Assembly (NCBI RefSeq): GCF_907163105.1
Contig: NZ_OU015321.1
Coordinates: 1 to 64,000, forward strand
Direction of reading: 5' to 3'
DNA: 64,000 bases
DNA from: Cloacibacterium caeni
GTDB lineage: Bacteria > Bacteroidota > Bacteroidia > Flavobacteriales > Weeksellaceae
Below the pieces are notes generated by a model that saw nothing but the letters and a program-made list of their open reading frames with translations, was not told the origin of the DNA and searched no databases. The position numbers and the translations under genes were made by a program. This document shows positions 30,206 through 37,701 of this stretch, in pieces. Position 1 is the first letter of the stretch; each line of letters begins with the position of its first letter.

Positions 30206-31954
30206 CTACAAATTCACTTTCAATGCCAATTCATTAAGTTGTTCGTCGTGAATTGGTGAAGGCGCATCAATCATCACATCTCGTCCAGAATTATTTTTCG
30301 GGAAAGCAATGTAATCTCTAATTACTTCGTTTCCGTCTAGAATGGCAACCAATCTGTCAAAACCGAAAGCCAATCCAGCGTGAGGTGGCGCTCCGAATTT
30401 GAAAGCATTCATCAAGAATCCAAATTGCGCTTCTGCTTCTTCCTTAGAAAAACCTAATAAATCAAACATTTTTGACTGCAATTCTTTATTGAAAATCCTT
30501 ACGGAACCACCGCCAATTTCGTTACCGTTCAAAACCATATCATAAGCGTTTGCTCTTGCTTTTCCTGGTTCGGTTTCTAATAAATATACATCTTCAGGTT
30601 TTGGCGAAGTAAAAGGATGGTGCATTGCGTGATATCTTCCTGTTTCTTCGTCCCATTCTAAAAGTGGGAAATCTATGACCCAAAGTGGAGCAAATTCATC
30701 ACCTTTTCTTAAACCTAATCTGTTCCCCAATTCCATTCTTAAAGCGGAAAGTTGAGTTCTCACTTTATTGGCGTTTCCGCTCATTAATAAAATTAAATCT
30801 CCTTCTTTTGCGCCGAATTTTTCTACAATTTTCTTTAGGTCTTCTTCAGAGTAGAATTTATTTACCGATGAAGTAACAACTCCATCATTTTGGAATTTAA
30901 TCCAAACCATTCCAGAAGCGCCAATCTGTGGGCGTTTTACCCAATCGATGAGTTCATCGATTTGTTTTCTGGTATAATCTGCACAACCTTCTACATTAAT
31001 CCCAACTACCAATTCTGCTTCGTCGAAAATTTTGAAATCTTTTCCTTTTACCAAATCATCTACTTCCACGAATTTCATTCCGAAACGGATGTCTGGTTTG
31101 TCGTTTCCGTAAGTTCTCATCGCTTCATCGAAAGTCATTCTTGGGAATTTCCCGAATTCTTTTCCAGTGATGTCTTTCAATAAATGCGCCGTCATTCCTT
31201 CGAAAATTTCTAGAACATCTTCTTGTTCTACGAATGCCATTTCGCAGTCTATTTGGGTAAATTCTGGCTGTCTGTCTGCACGCAAATCTTCGTCGCGGAA
31301 ACATTTCACAATTTGGAAATATCTGTCCATTCCACCAACCATCAATAATTGTTTGAAGGTTTGTGGAGATTGTGGCAATGCATAAAATTGCCCTTGATTC
31401 ATTCTACTTGGAACCACGAAATCTCTTGCACCTTCTGGAGTTGATTTTATCAAAACAGGAGTTTCCACTTCGATGAAGCCTTTATCTGAAAGATAATTTC
31501 TTACTTTTTGCGCCATTTTGTGACGAAAAATCAGTTTATCTTTCACAGGATTTCTTCTAATGTCGAGATATCTGTATTTCATTCTCAATTCTTCGCCGCC
31601 ATCTGTTTCATCTTCTATGGTAAAAGGTGGCAATTCTGCGCTATTGAGAATCGTAAGTTTTTCAACTAAAATTTCAATTTCACCAGTTGGAATTTTCGGG
31701 TTTTTAGAAGCACGTTCTATTACTGTTCCTTCCGCTTGAATTACAAATTCACGACCTAATTTTTTGGCTTGTTCCAAAATTTCAGCCGAAGTTCTTTCTG
31801 CATCAAAAACCAATTGTGTAATTCCGTAACGGTCTCGTAAATCTATCCAAACCATAAAACCTTTGTCTCGGTTGGTTTGTACCCAACCTGCCAATGTAAC
31901 TTTTTCATTAAGATTTTTGAGAGATAATTCTCCGTTAGTGTGCGTTCTGAACAT
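30206..31954 (-). CDS. aspS: Aspartyl-tRNA synthetase
   Basis: A 582-residue class II synthetase. It has an OB-fold anticodon domain at the N-terminus ([17 protein letters not shown]), motif 2 ([15 protein letters not shown]), the bacterial GAD insertion and motif 3 (G-L-A-F-G-F-D-R-L). Length is typical of bacterial AspRS. The start codon abuts an AAAATCT word array. Confidence 0.97.
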   Translation of the reverse strand: MFRTHTNGELSLKNLNEKVTLAGWVQTNRDKGFMVWIDLRDRYGITQLVFDAERTSAEILEQAKKLGREFVIQAEGTVIERASKNPKIPTGEIEILVEKLTILNSAELPPFTIEDETDGGEELRMKYRYLDIRRNPVKDKLIFRHKMAQKVRNYLSDKGFIEVETPVLIKSTPEGARDFVVPSRMNQGQFYALPQSPQTFKQLLMVGGMDRYFQIVKCFRDEDLRADRQPEFTQIDCEMAFVEQEDVLEIFEGMTAHLLKDITGKEFGKFPRMTFDEAMRTYGNDKPDIRFGMKFVEVDDLVKGKDFKIFDEAELVVGINVEGCADYTRKQIDELIDWVKRPQIGASGMVWIKFQNDGVVTSSVNKFYSEEDLKKIVEKFGAKEGDLILLMSGNANKVRTQLSALRMELGNRLGLRKGDEFAPLWVIDFPLLEWDEETGRYHAMHHPFTSPKPEDVYLLETEPGKARANAYDMVLNGNEIGGGSVRIFNKELQSKMFDLLGFSKEEAEAQFGFLMNAFKFGAPPHAGLAFGFDRLVAILDGNEVIRDYIAFPKNNSGRDVMIDAPSPIHDEQLNELALKVNL

Positions 31955-31996
31955 TTTTTTAGATTTTAGATTTTAGATTTCAGATTTTAGATTTTT
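31955..31996 (-). repeat. AAAATCT word array in the aspS leader
   Basis: Read on the minus strand, 7-mers AAAATCT, GAAATCT, AAAATCT run up to the aspS ATG. The same word in the same orientation stands before lpxB at 35950-35986. Confidence 0.8.
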
Positions 31997-32064
31997 TTAA
32001 TTTTTAAAATTAAATTTCAAATTTTGAAAAAATCTAATCTCATAATTTCAAAAAAATTAGGCTG

Positions 32065-32072
32065 CAAAGATA
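32065..32072 (-). promoter_or_regulatory. Promoter -7 element of aspS
   Basis: TATCTTTG on the minus strand, about 110 bp before the aspS ATG. The word array lies in the transcribed leader. Confidence 0.6.
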
Positions 32073-32141
32073 AGATTTTAGGACGGAAGATGGAAGTTTT
32101 TGATAATATTAAGTTGTATTTGGGTTCATTATGAAAATAAA

Positions 32142-32175
32142 AAAACCTTTCCATAGTAAAATAAAGAAAGGTTTT
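32142..32175 (-). terminator. Terminator of the DUF2975/XRE/ankyrin operon
   Basis: AAAACCTTTC and GAAAGGTTTT pair around a 14-nt loop, with a T-tract on the minus strand. Confidence 0.75.
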
Positions 32176-32198
32176 ATTGATGGTTATGATTTAAAAAT

Positions 32199-32627
32199 CT
32201 AATCTAGAATTTTAATCAATTCTTTTTGGTCATATTTTTTAGCATAATCTAGTGCAGTATTTCCTTTATTGGAAATTGCTTTTTTATTAGCTCCATTTTC
32301 AAGAAGTAGTTTTGCGAAATCAAGGTTTCCGTATTTTACTGTGTACATTAGTGGAGTTTTATCATCGCAAATTAAATCTAAATTTGCTTTTTCATTGATT
32401 AATTTTTTAAAAACATTAGGTTTGTTCATTTTGATGGAAAGTGCTAAAAGTGAGTATGAAAACTCTTCAATTAGATAGCATTTGTTGATATTTTCTTTAT
32501 TTATGATTTTATCAAAATTAGAAATGTCATCATTCTTGAACATTATTTTGATTTCTGGAGTAATTTGTTGTGCGTAAGAAGCTAATGAGAAAAGTAGCAT
32601 AAAAGCTGAAAAGATAAGTTTATTCAT
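32199..32627 (-). CDS. Secreted ankyrin-repeat protein
   Basis: A 142-residue protein with a signal peptide (residues 1-19, cut after S-Y-A). Ankyrin repeats follow: D-D-K-T-P-L-M-Y-T-V-K-Y-G-N-L-D-F-A-K-L-L-L-E and N-K-G-N-T-A-L-D-Y-A. Ankyrin repeats bind proteins; the partner is unknown. It starts 10 bp after the XRE gene, at the end of the operon. Confidence 0.85.
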   Translation of the reverse strand: MNKLIFSAFMLLFSLASYAQQITPEIKIMFKNDDISNFDKIINKENINKCYLIEEFSYSLLALSIKMNKPNVFKKLINEKANLDLICDDKTPLMYTVKYGNLDFAKLLLENGANKKAISNKGNTALDYAKKYDQKELIKILD

Positions 32628-32637
32628 TTTATAAAAT

Positions 32638-32841
32638 TTAAGGTTTATATTCTAATAAATCTGCTGGTGTACAATCTAAAGCTTTACAAATGGCTTCTAA
32701 AGTCGAAAGTTTTATTGCTTTTGCTTTACCAGTTTTTAAAATGGAAAGATTGGCTTGTGTAATGCCAATTTTCTCTGCGAGTTCTTGCGATTGCATTTTG
32801 CGTTTGGCAAGCATTACGTCTATATTGATGATGATTGGCAT
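32638..32841 (-). CDS. XRE family helix-turn-helix regulator (YozG-like)
   Basis: A 67-residue Cro/C1-type protein: V-M-L-A-K-R-K-M-Q-S-Q-E-L-A-E-K-I-G-I-T-Q-A-N-L-S then L-E-A-I-C-K-A-L-D-C-T-P-A-D-L-L. Small XRE proteins of this type are usually encoded directly after DUF2975 membrane proteins, as here (4-bp gap). Confidence 0.92.
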   Translation of the reverse strand: MPIIINIDVMLAKRKMQSQELAEKIGITQANLSILKTGKAKAIKLSTLEAICKALDCTPADLLEYKP

Positions 32842-32845
32842 AATT

Positions 32846-33430
32846 CTAAATTGTTAAATCGTTTTCTTCTTGGATTTTTCTAGCTTTCACAAAAATTTCT
32901 TTAATGAAAATTAATATTAATCCCGAAAGTACGTAAAAGAAAGGAGGCGTTAAATCATAAGATTTGTAATGGTAGGAAAAACCATCTGTAATATCAATAA
33001 GCAGCGTAGAAATTCCAAATACGATTAATCCATAGCCTAAAAATTTCAGATTTTTTATGATTTCTGTCGTAAATATTTCTTCTTTAGAAAGATTTGAAAT
33101 TATTTTAAATATATAAAAAAGTAAAAAGCAAATAGACGCTAATCCAATAAAGGCGAGGAGAATCCCTTCTGTAGAGTTTTCTGTAGCCAAGCACATTTTT
33201 GAAAAGGGATATTTAAATTGTATCATTTCAATTTTTGTGATGGGTTGCTCATCATCATATTGAAATCCATTAATTGTTGCTTTAGTAATAAATGTATTGA
33301 TATTATCGGTGATACTAAAATAAGCCATTAGTCCAAAGATCCAAAAGGAACTTATGATAAATCCAGCGATATAAATAGCATAAGGGAATTTTAACCAGTA
33401 TAAGAGCGAGTTTTTACCTAAAATTTTCAT
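32846..33430 (-). CDS. DUF2975 membrane protein (second of a tandem pair)
   Basis: A 194-residue protein with four hydrophobic segments. It shares its start pattern (M-K-x-x-G-K-N-S) and end (E-N-D-L-T-I) with the next upstream gene, so the two are probably tandem paralogues. DUF2975 proteins pair with small XRE regulators; their role is not known. Confidence 0.8.
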   Translation of the reverse strand: MKILGKNSLLYWLKFPYAIYIAGFIISSFWIFGLMAYFSITDNINTFITKATINGFQYDDEQPITKIEMIQFKYPFSKMCLATENSTEGILLAFIGLASICFLLFYIFKIISNLSKEEIFTTEIIKNLKFLGYGLIVFGISTLLIDITDGFSYHYKSYDLTPPFFYVLSGLILIFIKEIFVKARKIQEENDLTI

Positions 33431-33441
33431 AATTATTTGTT

Positions 33442-34044
33442 TTAAATTGTTAAATCGTTTTCTGATTGAAGTTCGTAGCCTTTTTTGAAGAAAGCAATAA
33501 TGAAAAATATAGCGATTCCTAAACTTAAAAATATAAAACTAGTGTACAATAAGCTATCACTCATTTTTAAATTAAGGTTGTAAAACCAGTTGATTATTTC
33601 AATCGGGACATAAATGATACTTAGCCATGCTAATTTTTTGAACCAACTAATAGTTTTTATGTTGAAAATATAATCTTTACCTAAAGCTTCGGTAATTTTA
33701 TAGCATACAAAACTGAAAATTGTAAAAAAGCTAGAGCTTATTAAGCTGTTGATAATGAAACTTTTAGTATAAATTCCAGTTAATAGATTTTGTTCTGTAA
33801 ATGGATAATAAATTTTAAATTTCAGAACATCTTTTATTGGATTGGTGTATTCATTTTTTGACCAACCTACATCATTTCCTAGAAGAAAGTATTCTGATAA
33901 AATATTGCTTCCTGTTTTATACTTATAATAAAGGACAGAAAAACCAATGATTTCATAAATAAAATGAAAAGCAATAAATAAGAAAAGGACTAAAAAAAAG
34001 TAACTGAAATACTTAGAGACAGAGTTTTTGCCGATTAGTTTCAT
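33442..34044 (-). CDS. DUF2975 membrane protein (first of a tandem pair)
   Basis: A 200-residue protein with four hydrophobic segments and the same terminal motifs as its neighbour. It is the first gene of the operon; the promoter is at 34070-34077. The leaders of the two paralogues also share TAATTATTTGTTTTAAA, so the duplication included upstream DNA. Confidence 0.78.
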   Translation of the reverse strand: MKLIGKNSVSKYFSYFFLVLFLFIAFHFIYEIIGFSVLYYKYKTGSNILSEYFLLGNDVGWSKNEYTNPIKDVLKFKIYYPFTEQNLLTGIYTKSFIINSLISSSFFTIFSFVCYKITEALGKDYIFNIKTISWFKKLAWLSIIYVPIEIINWFYNLNLKMSDSLLYTSFIFLSLGIAIFFIIAFFKKGYELQSENDLTI

Positions 34045-34069
34045 AATTATTTGTTTTAAAATTATATTT

Positions 34070-34077
34070 CAAATGTA
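34070..34077 (-). promoter_or_regulatory. Promoter -7 element of the DUF2975 operon
   Basis: TACATTTG on the minus strand, 26 bp before the ATG at 34044. Confidence 0.5.
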
Positions 34078-34150
34078 TAAATAATTATTGTAAAACAATA
34101 AAAAATATTTAAATTTCGATAAAATTTATATTTTTGTACATTAAGTTTTT

Positions 34151-34281
34151 GCGTGAGGGCGTAACCGGAAATCCCGCAGTAAGCGCTGGCAAAAGCTTTG
34201 GAACGAGGAATTGTAGGTGAAGACCGACTTTTTGTTTTTTTTGGAAAGGAATGAAGTGGCTAAAAACAAAAAGGCACGCCC
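34151..34281 (+). repeat. Extragenic repeat with AAAAACAAAAAG stem
   Basis: Fills most of the 330-bp gap between the DUF2975 operon and the THX gene. It starts GCGTGAGGGCGTAACCGG and contains CTTTTTGTTTTT (34228-34239) paired with AAAAACAAAAAG (34262-34273). The block CCGGAAATCCCGCAG resembles common Chryseobacterium-type repeats. No gene is supported here. Confidence 0.65.
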
Positions 34282-34337
34282 AAAAAATATACATTTTTAA
34301 GATGATAAAATGCATTTGTGTACTATTTTAATTTTTT

Positions 34338-34345
34338 TAACTTTG
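34338..34345 (+). promoter_or_regulatory. Promoter -7 element of the THX gene
   Basis: TAACTTTG, 30 bp before the ATG at 34375. Confidence 0.6.
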
Positions 34346-34374
34346 TAAGAACCAATCATTTAAAACTAATTTTT

Positions 34375-34581
34375 ATGGGAAAAGGCGATAAAAAAACAAG
34401 AAGAGGAAAAGTAACCGCAGGAAGCTACGGGAAAACAAGACCAAGAAAATCTGGAACTGTAAAAGTGACTGCTCCAAAAGTGGAAGCAAAAGCTGAAAAA
34501 CCAAAAAAAGCAGCGAAACCAAAAGAAGAAGTAGCTGAAGAAAAGCCAAAAACTACTAGAAAGAAAAAAACCGAAGAATAA
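34375..34581 (+). CDS. 30S ribosomal protein THX
   Basis: A 68-residue highly basic protein. The start M-G-K-G-D-K-K-T-R-R-G-K-V and G-S-Y-G-K-T-R-P-R-K is the THX signature; the rest is a Lys/Glu/Pro/Ala-rich tail. THX binds at the top of the 30S head. Its stop codon lies in the loop of its terminator hairpin. Confidence 0.9.
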   Translation: MGKGDKKTRRGKVTAGSYGKTRPRKSGTVKVTAPKVEAKAEKPKKAAKPKEEVAEEKPKTTRKKKTEE

Positions 34582-34594
34582 TCTTCGGTTTTTT
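34567..34594 (+). terminator. Terminator overlapping the THX stop codon
   Basis: CCGAAGA and TCTTCGG pair around the loop ATAA, which contains the stop; a T-tract follows. Confidence 0.85.
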
Positions 34595-34612
34595 ATGTGA
34601 AATTTTTTAAAA

Positions 34613-35254
34613 TTATTTTCCTCCAAGAATTCCTCCAAGAAGATCTCCTAATCCGCCGCTTTGTTTTTGGTTTCCGCCACCAAGAACGCTTCCTAGGATA
34701 TCTCCAAGTCCACCACCAGATTGTTGACCGCCTAAAACACTTCCTAAAATATCATTTAGAGGATTTGCGGGTTCGGCTTGAGCTTGTTGCTGAGCTCCAC
34801 CCAAAATTCCGCCTAATAAATCACCTAATCCACCTGCATTTACACTGTTTGCTTGTTTTTCTTTACCGATGTAACCCATAATAATAGGAGCTAACATGGC
34901 AAGAATTGGCCCGATTTTATCCATAGAAATTCCTGTATTTTGAGAAAGTTGGTTTTCTACGGTAGCTTTTTGTCCGCCGAAAATGTGGTCTAAAATAGAA
35001 CCACCTTCTTGTTCTCTTTCTAGAGCAGATGATGGATTGTTTAGGATAGAACCATCATGGTCTCTATCTAAAGCGTTATTAAGCGCTTCTGCTTCGTTGG
35101 CATCTTGAGATTTATTTCTAAGATACGAAATAATAAGAGGAGCAGCTACTGCAGCGAGTGCAATCATTTGAGATTTAGAAATCCCGAATTTGTTTTCAGC
35201 TTCTGTAGCAACTTGATTTCCTACGTTTCCTGTGATAAGGTCTAATAAACTCAT
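34613..35254 (-). CDS. DUF937 protein with Gly-rich C-terminus
   Basis: A 213-residue protein. The DUF937 domain (residues 1-150) has M-S-L-L-D-L-I-T-G-N and S-Q-M-I-A-L-A-A-V-A-A-P-L-I. The C-terminal 70 residues repeat the unit G-L-G-D-[IL]-L-G-[GS]-[IV]-L-G-G at least four times. This YidB-like family is widespread and of unknown function. Confidence 0.85.
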   Translation of the reverse strand: MSLLDLITGNVGNQVATEAENKFGISKSQMIALAAVAAPLIISYLRNKSQDANEAEALNNALDRDHDGSILNNPSSALEREQEGGSILDHIFGGQKATVENQLSQNTGISMDKIGPILAMLAPIIMGYIGKEKQANSVNAGGLGDLLGGILGGAQQQAQAEPANPLNDILGSVLGGQQSGGGLGDILGSVLGGGNQKQSGGLGDLLGGILGGK

Positions 35255-35366
35255 AGTTTTAGTATTTAATGTTTAAAATTTTTTATAAAGATGTATAAAG
35301 TTAGCAAATTTTATACCTAATACGTTATAAAGAATCTAAAATTTGAAAAATAGATCTAAATCACTG

Positions 35367-35885
35367 TTAATCAAGATTTTTTTTAAAAATAGGAACATTA
35401 CTACAAGCTTCGCCGAACATGAGCGATTTTACAATTGGTTTTAGTTTTTCTACCAATTCTATGTAAGCATTTTCGGGAATGTCTTCTTCGCTGCAACCTT
35501 TTACGAGGACGCGTTTTGCTTCTAAATCAGCGAAATTATAATGAGAAATGGCTTCGTGCATTAAAACTACTTCTAAATCTTTTTTGGTTCCGTAAACTAT
35601 TTTTTTTGCCACTCCTGTAAGTTTGGAAGTAATTAAAAAATAAGCCCAAATCGGAACAATAGCGTCTACAGAACAATAAACGTAAACATAAGCGTCACGG
35701 TAGATTTCAGAATCTATTTCTGTAACTTTTTCGCGGAAATCTTTTTCTTTCAAAATCATTTCCATGAAAAGAAAATCTTTCAAATCTATTCCAATTCTTT
35801 TGCCTTTAGGAGAAAGTTCTGATAAATCAAAATTCACCAAACCGCTTTCTGCTACTTTATTTTTTATTTCGAAATCTTCTGACAT
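35367..35885 (-). CDS. DUF2480 family protein
   Basis: A 172-residue conserved Bacteroidota protein (N-K-V-A-E-S-G-L-V, D-L-K-D-F-L-F-M-E-M-I-L-K-E-K-D-F-R, Y-C-S-V-D-A-I-V-P). It has no signal peptide. Function unknown. It diverges from lpxB. Confidence 0.85.
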   Translation of the reverse strand: MSEDFEIKNKVAESGLVNFDLSELSPKGKRIGIDLKDFLFMEMILKEKDFREKVTEIDSEIYRDAYVYVYCSVDAIVPIWAYFLITSKLTGVAKKIVYGTKKDLEVVLMHEAISHYNFADLEAKRVLVKGCSEEDIPENAYIELVEKLKPIVKSLMFGEACSNVPIFKKNLD

Positions 35886-35895
35886 TTTTTATTAT

Positions 35896-35903
35896 TATCT
35901 TTG
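35896..35903 (+). promoter_or_regulatory. Promoter -7 element of lpxB
   Basis: TATCTTTG, about 83 bp upstream of the lpxB start; the AAAATCT array lies in the transcribed leader. Confidence 0.55.
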
Positions 35904-35949
35904 AGCAAAATTAAGTCAAATTTTTAGAATAAAAATTTTTAGTCCATCT

Positions 35950-35986
35950 GAAAATCTAAAATCTAAAATCTAAAAAATCTAAAATC
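35950..35986 (+). repeat. AAAATCT word array in the lpxB leader
   Basis: Five near-identical 7-9 bp words (AAAATCT, with one AAAAAATCT) end directly at the TTG start codon of lpxB. Same word and orientation as before aspS. Confidence 0.85.
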
Positions 35987-37093
35987 TTGAAATACTATAT
36001 CATCGCAGGAGAAGCATCGGGAGATTTACACGCTTCTAATTTAATGAAAGCCATTTTACAGAAAGACCAAAATGCAGAATTCAGATTTTGGGGAGGAGAT
36101 TTAATGGCGAAAGTTGCGGGAGAAAAACCTGTAAAACACTATAAAGAATTGGCTTTTATGGGCTTCTTGGAAGTAGCGATGAACCTTAGGACGATTTTGA
36201 AAAATATAAAACTTTGCAAGGAAGATGTTAAGAATTATCAACCAGATGTTTTGGTTTTGGTAGATTATCCAGGTTTTAATTTGAGGATTGCAGAGTTTGC
36301 CAAAAATCTTGGAATAAAGGTAGTTTACTATATTTCTCCACAATTATGGGCTTGGAAAGAAGGCAGAGTAGAAACCATCAAAAAATATGTAGACGAAATG
36401 CTGGTGATTCTTCCATTTGAGAAAGATTTTTATAAAAAACATCAAGTAGATGCTCATTTCGTAGGTCATCCTTTATTAGATGCGATTTCTGATTTGCCAG
36501 AAATTTCTGCTGAAAATTTCAAAAAGGAAAATGGTTTAAATGAAAAAGAAATCATCGCACTTTTACCCGGTTCCCGAGAGCAGGAAGTAGAAAAAATGCT
36601 CACTTTGATGCTTTCTGTGCGAGATTCTTTTAAAAATTATCAGTTTGTAATCGCTGGTGCGCCAAGTTTACCCAAAGAATTTTACCAAAAATTTGTAGAT
36701 GATGATGTGCATTTTGTTTCCAATAAAACTTATGATTTATTGAGATGTTCTAGAGCAGCTTTGGTAACTTCGGGAACGGCAACTCTAGAAACGGCGTTGC
36801 TGAATGTTCCAGAAATTGTGTGTTACCGAACCAGTAAAATTTCTTACGAAATCGGGAAACGTGTGGTGAAAAATATCAAATTTATTTCTCTGGTGAATTT
36901 GATTATGGACAAAGAAGTGGTGAAGGAATTGGTTCAAAATCAACTCAATACAGAAAATTTAGTTGATGAGCTTCAAAAAATTTTGGATGGGCCAAAACGT
37001 GACAAAATGCTTCAGGATTATGAACTTCTCAGAGAAAAATTAGGTGGAAAAGGAGCAAGTAATCACGCCGCAGAAATTATTGTTAATCTATGA
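35987..37093 (+). CDS. lpxB: Lipid-A-disaccharide synthase LpxB (TTG start)
   Basis: A 368-residue GT19 glycosyltransferase joining UDP-diacylglucosamine to lipid X. Seen: Y-I-I-A-G-E-A-S-G-D-L-H-A, V-D-Y-P-G-F-N-L-R, Y-Y-I-S-P-Q-L-W-A-W, L-L-P-G-S-R-E-Q-E and T-S-G-T-A-T-L-E-T-A. No ATG precedes the conserved start, so TTG at 35987 is used. The word array reaches exactly to that codon, as if an ATG had been replaced. Confidence 0.95.
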   Translation: MKYYIIAGEASGDLHASNLMKAILQKDQNAEFRFWGGDLMAKVAGEKPVKHYKELAFMGFLEVAMNLRTILKNIKLCKEDVKNYQPDVLVLVDYPGFNLRIAEFAKNLGIKVVYYISPQLWAWKEGRVETIKKYVDEMLVILPFEKDFYKKHQVDAHFVGHPLLDAISDLPEISAENFKKENGLNEKEIIALLPGSREQEVEKMLTLMLSVRDSFKNYQFVIAGAPSLPKEFYQKFVDDDVHFVSNKTYDLLRCSRAALVTSGTATLETALLNVPEIVCYRTSKISYEIGKRVVKNIKFISLVNLIMDKEVVKELVQNQLNTENLVDELQKILDGPKRDKMLQDYELLREKLGGKGASNHAAEIIVNL

Positions 37094-37557
37094 TAAAAAA
37101 AATAATTGTACAACTCGCAGAAATAGAAAATTTAAAACCATTTTCCCATAAAAATGCTCCTGAAATTTCAGAAGCGAGTATTGGTTGGCATTTAGAACAC
37201 TCGCTTTTGGTGATTTCTAGAATTTTGGAAGGTTTGCCTACTTCTCATCCAGAAAAATATCAACCTAAATTTTCTTTGGCTAAATTTATGGTCATGACTT
37301 CGGGATATATACCTAGAAAAAAAGGAAAAGCTCCGAAATTCACTATTCCTACAAGTGAAAACTTTCTAGAAAATATAGATAATTATCTAAATTCCGTTAG
37401 AGAAAATTTGCAAATGATTAAGAATCTCCCTTCTCAATCTTATATAGAACATCCTTATTTCGGACATTTAGATGTAAAACAAACTTTAAAATTTTTAAAA
37501 ATTCATACTCAGCATCATCTTAAAATTGCAAAAGACATACTGGCTAAATCTCATTAG
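37090..37557 (+). CDS. DUF1569/DinB-like protein
   Basis: A 155-residue helical protein, 4-bp overlap (ATGA) with lpxB, so translationally coupled. Features: I-G-W-H-L-E-H-S-L-L-V-I near the start, Y-I-E-H-P-Y-F-G-H-L in the middle and I-H-T-Q-H-H-L-K-I-A near the end; the spaced His residues fit a DinB-type metal site. Function unknown; related in fold to the tail of PaaZ in this window. Confidence 0.8.
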   Translation: MIKKIIVQLAEIENLKPFSHKNAPEISEASIGWHLEHSLLVISRILEGLPTSHPEKYQPKFSLAKFMVMTSGYIPRKKGKAPKFTIPTSENFLENIDNYLNSVRENLQMIKNLPSQSYIEHPYFGHLDVKQTLKFLKIHTQHHLKIAKDILAKSH

Positions 37558-37587
37558 AGAATTTTTAATGAAGAATAAATGACAAAT

Positions 37588-37619
37588 AAAAGAGTAACAA
37601 GAGGTTGCTCTTTTTTTTT
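37588..37619 (+). terminator. Terminator after the lpxB operon
   Basis: AAAGAG-T-AAC and G-GTTGCTCTTT pair around a short loop, followed by nine or more T. Confidence 0.8.
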
Positions 37620-37677
37620 GTTTTAGGGAGTGAGAAGTTTCATTGTCTATACTTATGTATTAATCAATTTCATTGCG

Positions 37678-37685
37678 TAAATTTG
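37678..37685 (+). promoter_or_regulatory. Promoter -7 element of ppc
   Basis: TAAATTTG, 17 bp before the ppc ATG. Confidence 0.55.
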
Positions 37686-37701
37686 TTAAAAATTAAGAAT
37701 T

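Noticed and set aside
34151-34281. Riboswitch or structured RNA before the THX gene
   Set aside because: The structure is an extragenic repeat lying upstream of the THX promoter, so it is not in the leader.
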